Assembly (NCBI RefSeq): GCF_018294505.1
Contig: NC_057800.1
Location: 477,152,530-477,216,529, forward strand
Direction: 5' to 3'
DNA from: Triticum aestivum
Taxonomy: Eukaryota; Streptophyta; Magnoliopsida; Poales; Poaceae
DNA: 64,000 bases
Shown here: piece by piece, positions 1 to 11,300 of the stretch
Numbering within the stretch: position 1 is the first letter of the stretch
How the letters are laid out: each line of letters starts with the position of its first letter
The notes under the pieces: model-generated
What the model was told of the DNA's origin: nothing
Seen by the model: only the letters and a program-made list of their open reading frames with translations
The model's database searches: none
Program-made: the position numbers and the translations under genes

Positions 1-2
1 CT

Positions 3-1067
3 TATAATGTTGATCCTATTGTTCCTACCGCTTATATTGAGAAACCACCTTTCTCTGCTAGAATAAAGGATCATGCTAAAGCTTCAATTGTGGTTTGTAA
101 GAGTAATGCTAGAACACCTACACCCCCTGAGCAAATTAAAGTTGAACCTAGTATTGCTATGGTTAAAGATCTCTTGGTCGATAATATTGATGGACATGTT
201 ATTTACTTCTATGATGAAGCTGCTAGAATTGCTAGACCCGATACTAAAAATAAACATAGACCTGTTGTAGGCATGCCTGTTGTTTCTGTTAAAATAGGAG
301 ATCATTGCTATCATGGTTTATGTGACATGGGTGCTAGTGCGAGTGCAATACCTCATTCCTTATACGAAGAAATTATGCATGATATTGCACCTGCTGAGAT
401 AGAAGGTATTGATGTTACAATTAAGCTTGCCAATAGAGATACTATGTCACCAATTGGGATTGTTAGACATGTTGAAGTCTTGTGTGGGAAAGTTAAATAT
501 CCTACTGATTTTCTTGTTCTTGGTTCCCCACAAGATGACTTCTGTCCCATTATATTTGGTAGACCCTTCTTGAATACTGTTAATGCTAAGATAGACTGCA
601 AAAAGGATATTGTTACTGTTGGTTTAGGGGATATGTCTCATGATTTTAATTTTGCTAAATTTCGTAGACAACCCCATGATAAAGAATTGCCTAGTAAAGA
701 TGAAATTATTGGTCTTGCTTCTATTGTCGTGCCTCCTAATGATCCTTTAGAACAATATTTGCTAGACCATGAAAATGATATGTTTATGAATGAAAGAAGG
801 GAAATAGATAAAGTACTCTTTAAACAGGGACCTATTTTCAAACACAACTTGCCTGTTGAAATTCTAGGGGATCCTCCACCACCCAAAGGTGATCCCGTGT
901 TTGAGCTTAAACCATTACCTAATACTCTTACATATGCTTATCTTGATGAAAATAAGATATATCATGTTATTATTAGCGCTAACCTTTCAGAGAAGGAATA
1001 AGAGAAATTATTGAAAACTCTAAAGAAGCACCGTGCTGCTATTGGATATACTCTTGATGATCTTAAG
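3..1067 (+). pseudogene. Athila gag-pol fragment: aspartic protease and start of RT region
   Basis: The frame is open from the first bases of the window and runs to a TAA at 999-1001, then continues in the same frame to the insertion at 1067. The protease active site is visible as CDMGAS, with the catalytic Asp codon at 324-326. The region after it (IIFGRPFLNT) is the typical second half of a retropepsin-like fold. In the family the protease cleaves the Gag-Pol precursor inside virus-like particles. The TAA at 999-1001 interrupts what is normally one polyprotein. The codons beyond it (KKHRAAIGYTLDDLK) lead into the RT and resume at 2095 after the solo LTR, which shows one original reading frame. 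Confidence 0.85.
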
Positions 1068-1069
1068 TG

Positions 1070-1510
1070 ATGCGGAAGATCATCCCCATGGACCTACCTA
1101 CGTCTCCCATGACACCACTTGGACTAATGACAAGGGCACGAGCAAAGGCTATCGAAGATAAGGTGAACTCGCTCCTCTTCGAACTACCACTTTATATACA
1201 TGAGACATGGCTACTACCTCAAGTGGAAACACTGTGCGTGATCAGGTACTTAGAGGAGAGCCACGGAGAAGCTACACCCATCGGACAAGGCGACGAGGAC
1301 ACCAAGCGCCAAGGTCATGAAGAAGGAAGGCCAAAAAAGCTACAGCCACCGGACGATCGGTCGGGACCGGACGTTCGGAGCCTGAAGCCCAGCCGAAAGC
1401 TACAGCGAGCGGACGTCCAGCCAGGACCCGATGACCGGCCACACCTCCCAACGAGAAGACGACCGGGCAGGACCGGACATCCGGCACCACCGCACCCGAG
1501 CCAGAATTAG
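1070..1510 (+). pseudogene. ORF at the 5' end of the solo LTR (probable polyprotein C-terminal tail)
   Basis: The ORF of 146 codons begins with ATG two bases into the LTR and contains MTRARAKAIEDKVNSLL and WLLPQVETLCVIRY. I recognise similar stretches at the C-terminal ends of grass Ty3/gypsy polyproteins, where the pol frame reads into the 3' LTR. On that view this is not an independent gene but the tail of a polyprotein whose body has been lost. The second half (about residues 85-146) translates the palindrome array and is low in complexity. No catalytic motif is visible. Confidence 0.5.
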
Positions 1511-1636
1511 CGGAAGTCCGAAGTGACCGGACGTCCGGCACCTCCATCACAGAACGGAAATAGCGGAATTCCGGCGACCACCGGACGTCCGAACACCCAC
1601 GAGCCACCGGACGACCGGTCCCCAGCGGATGGCCGG
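1349..1636 (+). repeat. Array of about ten imperfect CCGGACGTCCGG palindromes in U3
   Basis: About ten variants of the 12-bp palindrome CCGGACGTCCGG occur irregularly in 288 bp, all upstream of the TATA box. Examples are CCGGACGATCGG at 1349, a perfect copy near 1530-1545 and GCGGATGGCCGG at 1625. Spacing is not constant, so this is a motif cluster rather than a simple tandem repeat. It is CpG-rich, hence a likely methylation target. Confidence 0.8.
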
Positions 1637-1708
1637 TACCTGTCTGCACACAGGATTGGGGCCCGAGGCCCATGTATCCCCTCACTTCGTCCCCATTTGC
1701 ACTAAGAC

Positions 1709-1718
1709 TATAAATAGA
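1709..1718 (+). promoter_or_regulatory. TATA box of the solo LTR
   Basis: TATAAATAGA lies about 70 bp downstream of the palindrome array and is followed by a CTCCTCCTCCTCC pyrimidine stretch. This is the usual position of the U3/R core promoter in a plant LTR. Confidence 0.75.
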
Positions 1719-2094
1719 CCTCCTCCTCCTCCTAGTTAGGGTTAGTGTTGTGATAGTTCATATTAGAGATAGAGCCTCGCTCTCCACATCGGATCTACTC
1801 CTCGAGAGAGACTGCGGCCCCTCTACGGAGAAGATCCCCTTGGATTCAAGACCCCCTTTTGGGTGGCCCCATCAAGACCTCCTTTGGAGAAGAACCGGTT
1901 ACCGTGTATCGCCCCTTGTTGATCGTGGATCATGTATCTCTCTTTGTGTTTCGAGGATCTAGCATATGTGTGACCGTATCTTGTTGGTTTGAGTGATTCT
2001 CTCGTGTTTTCCCTCGTGTTCTTTGTGTTCCTCGTTGGGATCCACTCCTTTCGTGAAAGATCGACCATTTAGGGTTCCACCCTACATCATTAAG

Positions 2095-3374
2095 GGCATT
2101 AGTCCCACTCTATGCCAGCACAAAATAAAATTGGAGAAAGATGCTAAAGCGGTTGTTGATCACCAATGACGGTTAAATCCTAAGATGAAAGAAGTGGTAA
2201 GAAATGAAATACTAAAGGTTCTGGAGGCAGGTATAATTTATCCTATTGCTGATAGTCAGTGGGTAAGTCCTGTCCATTGTGTCCCTAAGAAGGGAGGTAT
2301 TAATGTTGTTCCTAATGATAAAGATGAATTGATCCCACAAGGAATTGTTACAGGTTATAGAATGGTAATTGATTTCCACAAATTAAATAAAGCTACTAGA
2401 AAGGATCATTACCCTTTACCTTTTATTGATCAAATGCTAGAAAGATTATCCAAACACACTCATTTTTGCTTTCTAGACGGTTATTCTGGTTTCTCTCAAA
2501 TACCTGTGTCGAAAGAGGATCAGGAAAATACCACTTTTACTTGCCCTTTCGGTACCTTTGCTTATAGACGTATGCCTTTTGGTTTATGTAATGCACCTTC
2601 TACCTTCCAAAGATGTATGACTGCTATATTCTCTGACTTTTGTGAACAGATTGTTGAGGTTTTCATGGATGATTTCTCCGTGTATGGAACTTCTTTTGAT
2701 GATTGCTTAAGCAACCTTGATCGAGTTTTGCAGAGATGTGAAGAAACTAATCTTTTCTTGAATTGGGAGAAGTGCCACTTTATGGTTAATGAAGGTATTG
2801 TCTTCGGGCAAAAAAATTCTGAAATAGGTATTGAAGTTGATAAAGCTAGAGTTGATGCTATTGAAAAGATGCCGTGTCCTAAGGACATTAAAGGTATAAG
2901 AAGTTTCCTTGGTCATGCCGGTTTTTTATAGGAGGTTCATTAAAGACTTCTCAAAAATTTCTAGGCCTCTGACTAATCTCTTACAAAAAAGCATTCTTTT
3001 GTCTTTGATGATGATTGTGTAGAAGCATTCGAAACACTCAAGAAAACCTTAATTTCTACACTATTGTTCAACCACCTGATTGGAGCTAGCCTTTTGAAAT
3101 TATGTGTGATGCTAGTGATTATGCTGTAGGTGCTATTCTAGGACAAAGATTTGATAAGAAATTAAATGTTATCCAATATGCTAGTAAAACTCTAGACAGT
3201 GCCTAAAGAAATTATGCTACTACTGAAAAAGAATTTTTAGCAGTTGTATTTGCTTGTGATAAGTCCAGACCTTATATTGTTGATTCTAAAGTAACTGTTC
3301 ACACTGATCATGTTGCTATTAAATATCTTATGGAAAAGAAAGATGCTAAACCTAGACTCATTAGATGAGTTCTC
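2095..3374 (+). pseudogene. Athila reverse transcriptase and decayed RNase H
   Basis: This continues the polyprotein after the solo LTR. The RT fingers/palm region is well preserved from 2185 to 2931, including WVSPVHCVPKKGG, YRMVIDF, the first catalytic-Asp segment CFLDGYSGF, MPFGLCNAP and the FMDD box with two catalytic aspartates (residues 160-163 counted from the Met at 2185). An in-frame TGA lies just before 2185. An extra T in the T-run near 2925-2930 shifts the frame at the GHAGF-YRRFIKDF junction. From there to 3374 the RNase H homology is recognisable only in pieces with many stops. The product would copy element RNA into DNA; this copy cannot. Confidence 0.85.
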
Positions 3375-4803
3375 TTGTTACAAGAATTTGATTTACATAT
3401 TATTGATAGAAAGGGAGCTGAGAACCCCATTGCAGACAACTTGTCTAGGTTAGAAAATGTTCTTGATGACCCACTCCCTATTGATGATAGCTTTCCTGAT
3501 GAACAATTAGCTGTCATAAATGCTTCTCATACCGCTCCATGGTATACTGATTTTGCTAATTACATTGTTGCTAAATTTATACCACCTAGTTTCACATACC
3601 AACAAAAGAAAAAGTTTTTCTATGATTTAAGACATTACTTCTGGGATGACCCACACCTTTATAAAGAAGGAGTAGATGGTGTTATTAGACATTGTGTACC
3701 TGAGCATGAACAGCAACAGATATTACGCAAGTGTCACTCTGAGGCTTATGGAGGACACCACGCTGGAGATAGAACTGCACATAAGGTATTGCAATCTGGT
3801 TTTTATTGGCCTACTCTTTTCAAAGATGCTCGTAAGTTTGTCTTGTCTTGTGATGAATGTCAAAGAATTAGTAATATCAGTAGACGTCAAGAAATGCCTA
3901 TGAATTATTCACTTGTTATTGAACCATTTGATGTTTGGGGCTTTGATTATATGGGACCGTTTCCTTCCTCTAATGGGTATACACATATTTTAGTTGCTGT
4001 TGATTACGTAACTAAATGGGTAGAAGCTATTCCAACTAGTAGTGCTGACCATAACACCTCTATTAAGATGCTTAAAGAAGTTATTTTTCCGAGGTTTGGA
4101 GTCCCTAGATACTTAATGACTGATGGTGGTTCACATTTTATTCATGGTGCTTTTCGTGAAATTCTTGCTAATTATGATGTTAATCATTGAATTGCATCTC
4201 CATACCACCCACAGTCTAGTGGTCAAGTAGAACTGAGTAATAGAGAGATTGAATTGATTTTGCGAAAGACTGTTAATAGATCTAGAAAGAATTGGTACAA
4301 GAAATTTGTTGATGCATTATGGGCCTATAGAACTGCATATAAAAATCTTATGGCTATGTGTCCGTATAAAATGGTTTATGGAAAAGTATGTCACTTACCT
4401 CTCGAACTAGAACATAAGGCATATTGGGCCATTAAAGAGCTCAATTATGATTTCAAACTTGCCGGTGAGAAGAGACTATTTGACATTAGCTCACTCGAAG
4501 AGTGGAGAACCCAGGCCTATGAGAATGCCAAATTGTTTAAAGAAAAGGTTAAAAGATGGCATGGCAAAAGGATACAAAAGCGTGAGTTTAATGTATGTGG
4601 TTATGTTCTGTTATACAACTCTCGTTTAAGACTTTTTGCAAGAAAACTCCTCTCTAAATGCGAAGGTCCTTATGTTATCAAGGAGGTCTATCATTCCGGT
4701 GCCATAAAAATCAACAACTTCGAAGGCACAAATTCGAAGGTGGTGAACAGTCAAAGAATCAAACATTATATCTCAGGTAATCCCATAAATGTTGGAACCA
4801 ATG
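3375..4803 (+). pseudogene. Athila integrase (main part)
   Basis: The reading frame starts in the RNase H/integrase linker (HIIDRKGAENPIADNLSRL) and runs through the HHCC zinc-binding region (HSEAYGGHHAG ... CDECQR) into the catalytic core. The DDE residues appear in WGFDYMGPF, YLMTDGGSHF and SGQVELSN. A TGA at 4188-4190 interrupts the core between the second Asp and the Glu. The C-terminal part continues to the copia insertion at 4803 and finishes at 35811-35884. Integrase inserts the cDNA into the chromosome. Apart from the one stop the core is well preserved, so this copy is only moderately decayed. Confidence 0.85.
4799..4803. repeat. Left target-site duplication CAATG of the copia element
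   Basis: CAATG precedes the LTR start TGAAAGG and is repeated at 35806-35810 after the other LTR. Joining the two sides restores the end of the Athila integrase frame. Confidence 0.95.
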
Positions 4804-6077
4804 TGAAAGGATCGATACGATCGACTAGAGGGGGTGTGAATAGGAGACTACAAATTTTAATCTTTCTTGTCATTTTTAAGGCTTAGCGGATAAAGGAGTT
4901 CACTAGATATGCAACTAGGTGAATGCAACCTATATGACAAGCAAGCTCCAAGATAAATATGCTAGGCAACAAACTAATTAGCAAGCCAACAAGCATATAA
5001 CAACAAAGTAAGGTGCGGGAAAGGATTAACCACAAGTGAGACGAGGACGCGGATTTTAACCCGAAGTTCACTCTTCCTTGGGGAAGAGATACTCTCTGTT
5101 TGGAGCGGTGCCAGAGCCAAAGCTTGCGGAACGCCACCGAAGGCTCACCGGATTCTCCTTCGAGTCACCCCCAATGGATGAGCCTCGAATCACTTGGGGT
5201 TGGTCTTGAAGGCGACCACCACACCTTTACAAACTTCTCCTGAGCACACCACAAGCAAGGAAACTTCTGGAGGAACCTCTAGCCGCCTAGGAGCCCAAGC
5301 TCCAAGAGTAACAGGTCAATGGGGAAGAAATGTTGCGGGGAACACAATTTGGTTTGGTCAAGTTGTAGATCGGGTCTTGCTCTTCCAATCCCCAAAGTTT
5401 CAACAAGTTTGGGTGGAGGGATTGAGAGTATTGAGCAAAATGGGGTGTAGCAATGGTGGAGCTAAATAAGACATTAGGGTTCCTGGTTGGAGGTGGAAGA
5501 ATGGCATATATATAGTGTTCTTAGCTGGTGGGGATTTCTTCCCGTTGGACCCCGTGCACACGGGCTAAGTTAGCCCCATGCGCAACGGGTACTCAGAGAC
5601 TTTCACACCACCCCATGCGCACGGGGGTCAAAAGACCCCGTGCGCATGGGGTACTCAGAGAGTTACGCAGTACCCCGTGCGCACGAGGGTCAAAAGACCC
5701 CGTGCGCACGGGGTACCCAGTAACTTTCTGTTGCAAGCTTTTTGAGTACCACAGCACACACACTAGGTTCTTTAGGTGGTCGGAGTGGGAAGGATAAGAG
5801 AGTAAGGCTCGGCAATGGCATTCACACACGACTTTCATCCACACAAACCCCTCTTAATAGTGCGGTCTTCCCTACGACTCAAAGCAAACCAAAACTAAAA
5901 CCTTTGAAGCGTCAAAAGACCACGCCTTTGCCCTTTTTTGAAATGGGGGGGTCGCACATCTCCATCGTGGGCACTTAGAACCAATATCCTAAGATAAACT
6001 TTAGCAACCGATATTAGTTCAACTAACCACATTGTCATCACACCAAAAATATAGTATAATTGCCACTTGCACTTTCA
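4804..6077 (-). repeat. 3' LTR of the SIRE-like copia element
   Basis: On the minus strand the LTR starts TGAAAGTGC and ends CCTTTCA (1274 bp). Six copies of the CCCCGTGCGCACGGGG palindrome lie at 5550-5713, followed in LTR sense by a TATATATATG core promoter at 5505-5514. It has one palindrome unit more than the partner LTR, plus scattered base changes. Confidence 0.92.
5550..5713 (-). repeat. Six CCCCGTGCGCACGGGG palindromes in U3 of the 3' LTR
   Basis: Six near-perfect 16-bp palindromes are separated by 10-30 bp spacers such as TACTCAGAGAGTTACGCAGTA. All lie within about 200 bp upstream of the TATA box in LTR sense. Decay is mostly CpG to TpG/CpA (CCCCATGCGCACGGGG), which fits cytosine methylation. 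Confidence 0.85.
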
Positions 6078-6091
6078 ATCTCCCCCTTTTT
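6078..6091 (-). other. Polypurine tract of the copia element
   Basis: On the minus strand AAAAAGGGGGAGAT lies immediately before the 3' LTR start TGAAAG. This is the expected primer site for plus-strand DNA synthesis and fixes the element's orientation. Confidence 0.9.
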
Positions 6092-6557
6092 GGTGCATTG
6101 ATGACAACGTGGTTAGAGCATGGCATAGATGATAAACAGATAGAAAGCTATGGAACATATAATGATCATGATAGCTCCCCCTATATGTGTGCCCGAAAAC
6201 AAGAATGCATCTAGTACACACATAGGAGGCTCTACCAAGATCACTATTGTCAAGTCATGAGATTAATCATAATAAACCTATAACGGTGCCTAGATCTCAT
6301 GACAAAGTGTGGTGAGCAAATAATGTGAGACCCAATATAAGCATAGGGAGATAATTGCAAGGGGTTCAATGATAAAACTAGAGGCTCACAACCACACAGA
6401 CGGAAAGAAAATAAGAGTATCTCAAGCCAACTAAAACCAACAGCGAGAAACACGAGGCTTGAGATCTCAACGCACACAACACACCCACGAACACACCACT
6501 TCTCCCCCTTTGTCATCAAGACAACCAAAACTAGACAAAAGGCGACACCCAGACCCA
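6092..6557 (-). other. Copia 3' non-coding region between extra ORF and PPT
   Basis: No convincing ORF or repeat is seen here. It is the untranslated 3' part of the copia element. Confidence 0.6.
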
Positions 6558-7337
6558 CTAGACAAGAGGAGGGGCACTCGAGGCATCATCATCATCATCA
6601 AAATGCCACTCGGCCATTGGGAAAGATTGAGCAGTGGCCTCACTGTCGTTGTCCTCTGAACCTGGACTGACCACCTCACCAGCTGCAGCCCTTGCTACCT
6701 TCTGCTCACGCCGAACAAGCTTCTCCTTGTTGATTATCTGACGGTGTTGAATTGACTGGCACATCTTGAACATGTTGCTCAAGGTCTTGAACAGAGACTT
6801 CTTCTCTCCCCTGGCAAACACGGCCTCAGAACCAACATACTTGGCCTTACCACGAGGGATCCGTGCAGTAGAGGACATGCCTGGAGTGTAAGTGGCATGA
6901 TCCTCAGGCCTAGGGTTGCGCCCCTTCTTGATAGGCACATAAGGAGCAGCAACAGCTGGGGTCCACTTGGAGTTGCGCTTGGGAACAGAGGTCTTGAAAG
7001 AGGCAATGTACTTGGCAGGACAGACGGTCTCAATCAAAGCATGTATGAATGGAGCATAGATCAAGGACTTGTTCTCTTGCACACACTGACGAAGCTCATA
7101 GTACATGAAATCCAGAACATCCACTTTCTTCTTCTAATCAATATACACAAAGACATCTAGCATGGAGCTCCAAATGTTATGGGAATCCTCGGCCTTTGGA
7201 GTGAGGGTATACCTCAGGATATGGCGCATGGTGTCATAGAGGGGCAAGAGATCTTTGATTGACTCAGTGACAATGACTTCTCTTGTTTGTAAGCAAAGGC
7301 AATCTCATCCTTAGTGCGCTGCCCACTTTCCCTAACA
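6558..7337 (-). pseudogene. C-terminal part of the copia extra ORF, split by element A
   Basis: This is the continuation of the ORF at 20592-21527, separated by the insertion of element A. Just inside the junction the frame reads on (RESGQRTKDEIAFAYKQE), then meets a TGA and a frameshift around 7130-7230. It is open again from 7124 to the stop at 6558. The tail has a basic stretch (KLVRREQKVARAA) and ends in an acidic DDDDD run. The function is unknown. It lies where env-like or extra ORFs of SIRE-lineage elements lie. No signal peptide or membrane segment is seen in this part. Confidence 0.6.
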
Positions 7338-7342
7338 ATGCC

Positions 7343-7824
7343 TATCAGTGTTAAAACCGGTGGATCTCGGGTAGGGGGTCCCGAACTGTGCGTCTAGGCC
7401 GGATAGTAACAGGAGGCAGGGGACACGATGTTTTACCCAGGTTCGGGCCCTCTTGATGGAGGTAAAACCCTACGTCCTGCTTGATTAATATTGATGATAT
7501 GGGTAGTACAAGAGTAGATCTACCACGAGATCAGAGAGGCTAAACCCTAGAAGCTAGCCTATGGTATGATTGTATGTTATGGCTGTTGTCCTACGGACTA
7601 AAACCCTTCGGTTTATATAGAGACCGGAGAGGGTTAGGGTTACACAAGGTCGGTTACAAAGGAGGAGATATCCATATCCGTATTGCCTAGCTTGCCTTCC
7701 ATGCCAAGTAGAGTCCCATCCGGACACGAGACGAAGTCTTCAATCTTGTATCTTCATAGTCTAACAGTCCGGCCAATGGAGATAGTCCGGCTGTCCGGAG
7801 ACCCCCTAATCCAGGACTCCCTCA
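7343..7824 (-). repeat. 3' LTR of element A
   Basis: The LTR is 482 bp, and in element sense begins TGAGGGAGTCCTGG. A TATA box is visible as TTATATAG at 7613-7620 (+ strand reading). It is similar to the copy at 20106-20586 with scattered transitions. The sequence at 7825-7838 in element sense (TTCAGGGGCTAC) is the polypurine tract. Confidence 0.9.
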
Positions 7825-8255
7825 GTAGCCCCTGAACCAGGCTTCAATGACGATGAGTCTGGCGCGCAGTATTTTCTTCGGCATTGCAAGGCGGGTTCCT
7901 TCTCCGAATACATCATAGAAGAATTTGAATATGAGGGAAGTGTCCGACCCTGCAAAATAAGTTCCACATTCCACTGTATAGAGAATAATATTTTCGCAGA
8001 TCTAATTTGCTGGCTTGTTTTGGCAGCATGACGTTACGTCATGGCCCGGTGATTATTCGAACCGTTTCTTTTAACCATCCCCGCACATAATGCGAGGCAG
8101 TTTTTGGACACGTCTTGTCAAAGCAGAGATCGTGTCCCCTTATTATGGGATTCTCATCAATACGGGCGTGGGTAACCCAACCGCGCCATCAATTGCGGCG
8201 CTTGGGGGATAAGCAAGTTTTACCAGGCAAGTGGGGACGCTTAGCTCCGTCCGCC

Positions 8256-8275
8256 CACATAAAGGGATAAGGATT
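8256..8275 (+). promoter_or_regulatory. Candidate TATA-type promoter of the antisense gene in element A
   Basis: CATAAAGGGATAAGGATTC lies about 115 bp upstream of the ATG at 8377. The antisense gene of element B has TTATAAGGGGATAAGGATTC at the same distance from its ATG. The conservation of this block and of its spacing supports a real core promoter separate from the LTR promoter. Confidence 0.55.
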
Positions 8276-8376
8276 CACCTTTCTATCCACGCCTTCTTCC
8301 TCCTTTGCTCATCCGTTTTCGCACACTCGAGCTCTAGCGCCCAAGTCCGCACATCCCACCTCGACCTTCTCCAATC

Positions 8377-11300
8377 ATGTCCGGAGCGGGAGGCAGGTGG
8401 ATGGTCTCCTCCGTCACAGAGGGAGACATCCAGAAACTGAGGAGAGCCGGATACCTGCCCGACGACATCGCGCACCGGCTCCCAGATGAGGGGCAGCTCA
8501 TCCCCACCCCAGGCCCCATGAGAGGGTAGTATTCCTCACCCATTTCCTCCGCGGACTGGGATTCCCTCTCCATCCCTTCGTCCGGGGGCTCATGTTTTAT
8601 TACGGCCTGGATTTCCATGATTTGGCCCCGAACTTCATCCTCAACATCTCGGCGTTTATCGTCATGTGCGAGGCCTTCCTCCGCATCAAGCCCCACTTCG
8701 GCTTATGGCTGAAGACCTTCAATGTCAAGCCGAAGGTGGTGGGCGGCCGCCAGGCGGAGTGCAGAGGCGCCATGGTGGGCAAGATGCCCAACGTAACATG
8801 GCTCGAGGGCTCCTTTGTGGAAACCATAAAGGGGTGGCAATCGGGGTGGTTCTATATCACCGAGCCGCGCGACCCTGCAAGGGCACCGGCCCCCGAGTTT
8901 CGATCTGGCAACCCCACGCGGCTCACCTCCTGGAAAGAGAAGGGCCTGTCCTGGTAGTTCGAAAGAGCTGACTGGACTCCAAACATGTATTCAAAACATG
9001 GTGGACAAGAAGCTCAAGCTTGTCAACATAGTCCAAGTTATGCTCATCCGCCAGATACTCCCGTGCCAACAATGGGAGTTCAACTTGTGGGAGTTCAATC
9101 CAGCGCAGCACCGAACTCTGAACAGGCTCTTCGACATGACTCATGAAGACGCCTCGAGGGTGCTGTTCAAAAGTCCCGAGGTCCCCCCTATTAATGAGGA
9201 TCGCAGATTCAGCGTGAAGCGCCAAGCCAGTGCGGTAAGCTGCTTTACCTTTCACAGGATACTTATTATTTTTTATATAGATTGACTCTATGCGGGATCT
9301 AAACTCCCGTACCTTTGATAGGACTAGCAGAAGATGGTCGGACAGGTCGACTGTCCGGCTCCTTTGCCCGAAGGCCCCGCAGACGCTCTTCTGGCGAAGA
9401 TGTTGACTCCGGCCCCTTATACGGTGCCGGAGAAGACCAAGGGAACCCGAAAGAGTTCCCGATGCCAGGCGTCGTCGGACTCACCATCCGATGACTCAGC
9501 GACGCACTCTTCCCCCGAAGACGAGGAAGAAGAAGAAGAAGATGCTCCCCCACCGACTTGGGGAGACAAGAAAAGGAAGGCCGCCCCAACCGGGGAGGCC
9601 GGAGGGTCCAAGAAGGGAAGGACTCTCCTTCCGGACGGTTCCGCCGCCACCGACGAAGGCGAAGATGAGTGGTTGCCTAGGGTCAAGCCCCCGGGGAGAT
9701 CGTAAGTATTCGGATATCAGAGTAACTCATAGGATTCCTTTGTCGCACTGCTTTCCCTAACGCAGAACGCAATTATGCAGGCCGCCACGAGCTAGTATCG
9801 ATGTATCATCGGACGGCTCCTTGGGCTTGTCAGACATGGATAGCGATCCAGTCCCGACCGCCACCTCCCCTCATCCTGCTGACGACGCTGAGGTGTTGTC
9901 TCAAGAGGCACCGGATCGAGGGGAGATAGTCCCGGAGGCGCCTCAAGGTAACCTTACGGACTCCGGGAGCCGAGGGGACGGGGCCCCTGAGAGCTCCGAG
10001 TTCGGCCCTCAACCGAACACCGCGCCGGAACCTCCAGCGGTTCCAGGCTCGGGTAGGCGGCCTCCTTCTAAGAGGGGCAAGACGCCTGTGCCGGTGACCT
10101 CTGTCCATCCAGAGGCGCCGGACAATCTGCTGGAAGCGCTTCGTAGCGCTTCCATCGACGAGGAGCACCGCACTATCATGAGTGCGGTGATCCCGATGGT
10201 TCAGTCCGCCAAGAGCAGATTGACTGAAGCCTATGCCAGCCTTCTAACAGGCTTCGAGGTAAGTGTTTTAAAATGTAGTAGAAATATTACCACATAGACA
10301 GTAGCGCCTGATGCTTTGTTCGGTGTTCACAAAGAAAAAGCCGAACAAAGGATCAAATAATATCGCAGGAGTCTAATATAAGTATGTCAATATGCATATG
10401 CAGGCTTCGCTGCTGGTGTCCGCTGCACTAACTGCGGAGGTCGCCGTACCGAAGCAGGAACTCGAGGGGTCCAGGAAAGAGCTCGGCCTTGCCAAGAGGC
10501 AGCTCGAGGAGAACAAGGGTAAGTAATACCCCGTCTATAGATATGTATATATAAAAACGGACGCGATTGCAAAATGACATGATCATTGTATGTTTGCCAG
10601 GGGCCACGACCGAGGTGGCGACCCTAAAGCAAGCGCTAACCAAGGCTGAAGATAAAGCGGCCAAGGAGCGCACCGAGCGAGAGAAGCACGAGGCTCGGGT
10701 GGGCAAGGTGCAGCAAGAGCTCCAGGCTCTTGTAGCGAAGCACGAGGTGTTGGAGCTTGACTCCAAGACATGGGAGTCTGAGCTTGCCGCGACCCTCGAG
10801 AGTGTAAAAAGTGCCAAGGCCGAAGCCCAAAAGGCCTTCCAAGAGATCGACATGATGAAGAAGATAGCGGCGGGTAAGGCTTTCTATATGCAAAGCAAGC
10901 ATGCAAAAGTAAATTACCGATTACTTACCCGAATCTGGAGCTCTCCAAGAGCATTCGCAGATCTGCCCCGTAGTGTGTTCGATGTCGCACACTTTTACTA
11001 GGCCGAGGATGGAAGCTCAACGGAGAAACTGTTCTGGTCTCAGTATGCTGAGGCCAAACACCCGGTGCCAATGAGCGACCAGCTGAAGCAGATGGTCGAG
11101 CTACATAAGGCGGCCGATCGGGCCATGAAGAGCTTTATTATCCGGCTGTGGCCTGGCGACGCCCTTCCGAACAGCTTCTTCGGCCTGGTGAGGCGGCTTG
11201 TGGATGCCTTCCCGCGGCTGGAGGTCGTCAAGCGATCTGTCTGCATTGAAGGTGCACACCGGGCTTTCGCCCATGTGAAACTGCAGTGGGTCAAGCTAGA

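Larger units (their letters stand above)
1068..2089 (+). mobile_element. Solo LTR (1022 bp) of a gypsy-type retrotransposon
   Basis: The segment starts TGATG and ends CATCA, which are perfect 5-bp inverted ends. It is flanked by identical TTAAG duplications at 1063-1067 and 2090-2094. Removing it and one TTAAG restores the Athila polyprotein frame. It has a TATA box at 1709-1718 and no internal domain, so it is a solo LTR left by LTR-LTR recombination or a single-LTR remnant. It also contains an ORF near its start and a dense array of GC-rich palindromes upstream of the TATA box. Superfamily assignment to gypsy comes from the ORF, which resembles the C-terminal tail of grass gypsy polyproteins. 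Confidence 0.9.

Noticed and set aside
5550..5713. Regularly spaced palindromic repeats looking like a CRISPR array
   Set aside because: The repeats lie in both LTRs of a plant copia element, the spacers are short, uneven and partly repeated themselves, and no cas gene is present.
6032..6679. Small plus-strand ORFs near the copia 3' end
   Set aside because: They are short, lack domains and lie opposite or beside the decayed extra ORF and the PPT.
9520..9560. Acidic Glu run in exon 2 as a functional motif
   Set aside because: It is a short GAAGAAGAA/GAGGAA simple repeat. The length differs from the Asp/Glu run of element B, so only its acidic character is conserved.
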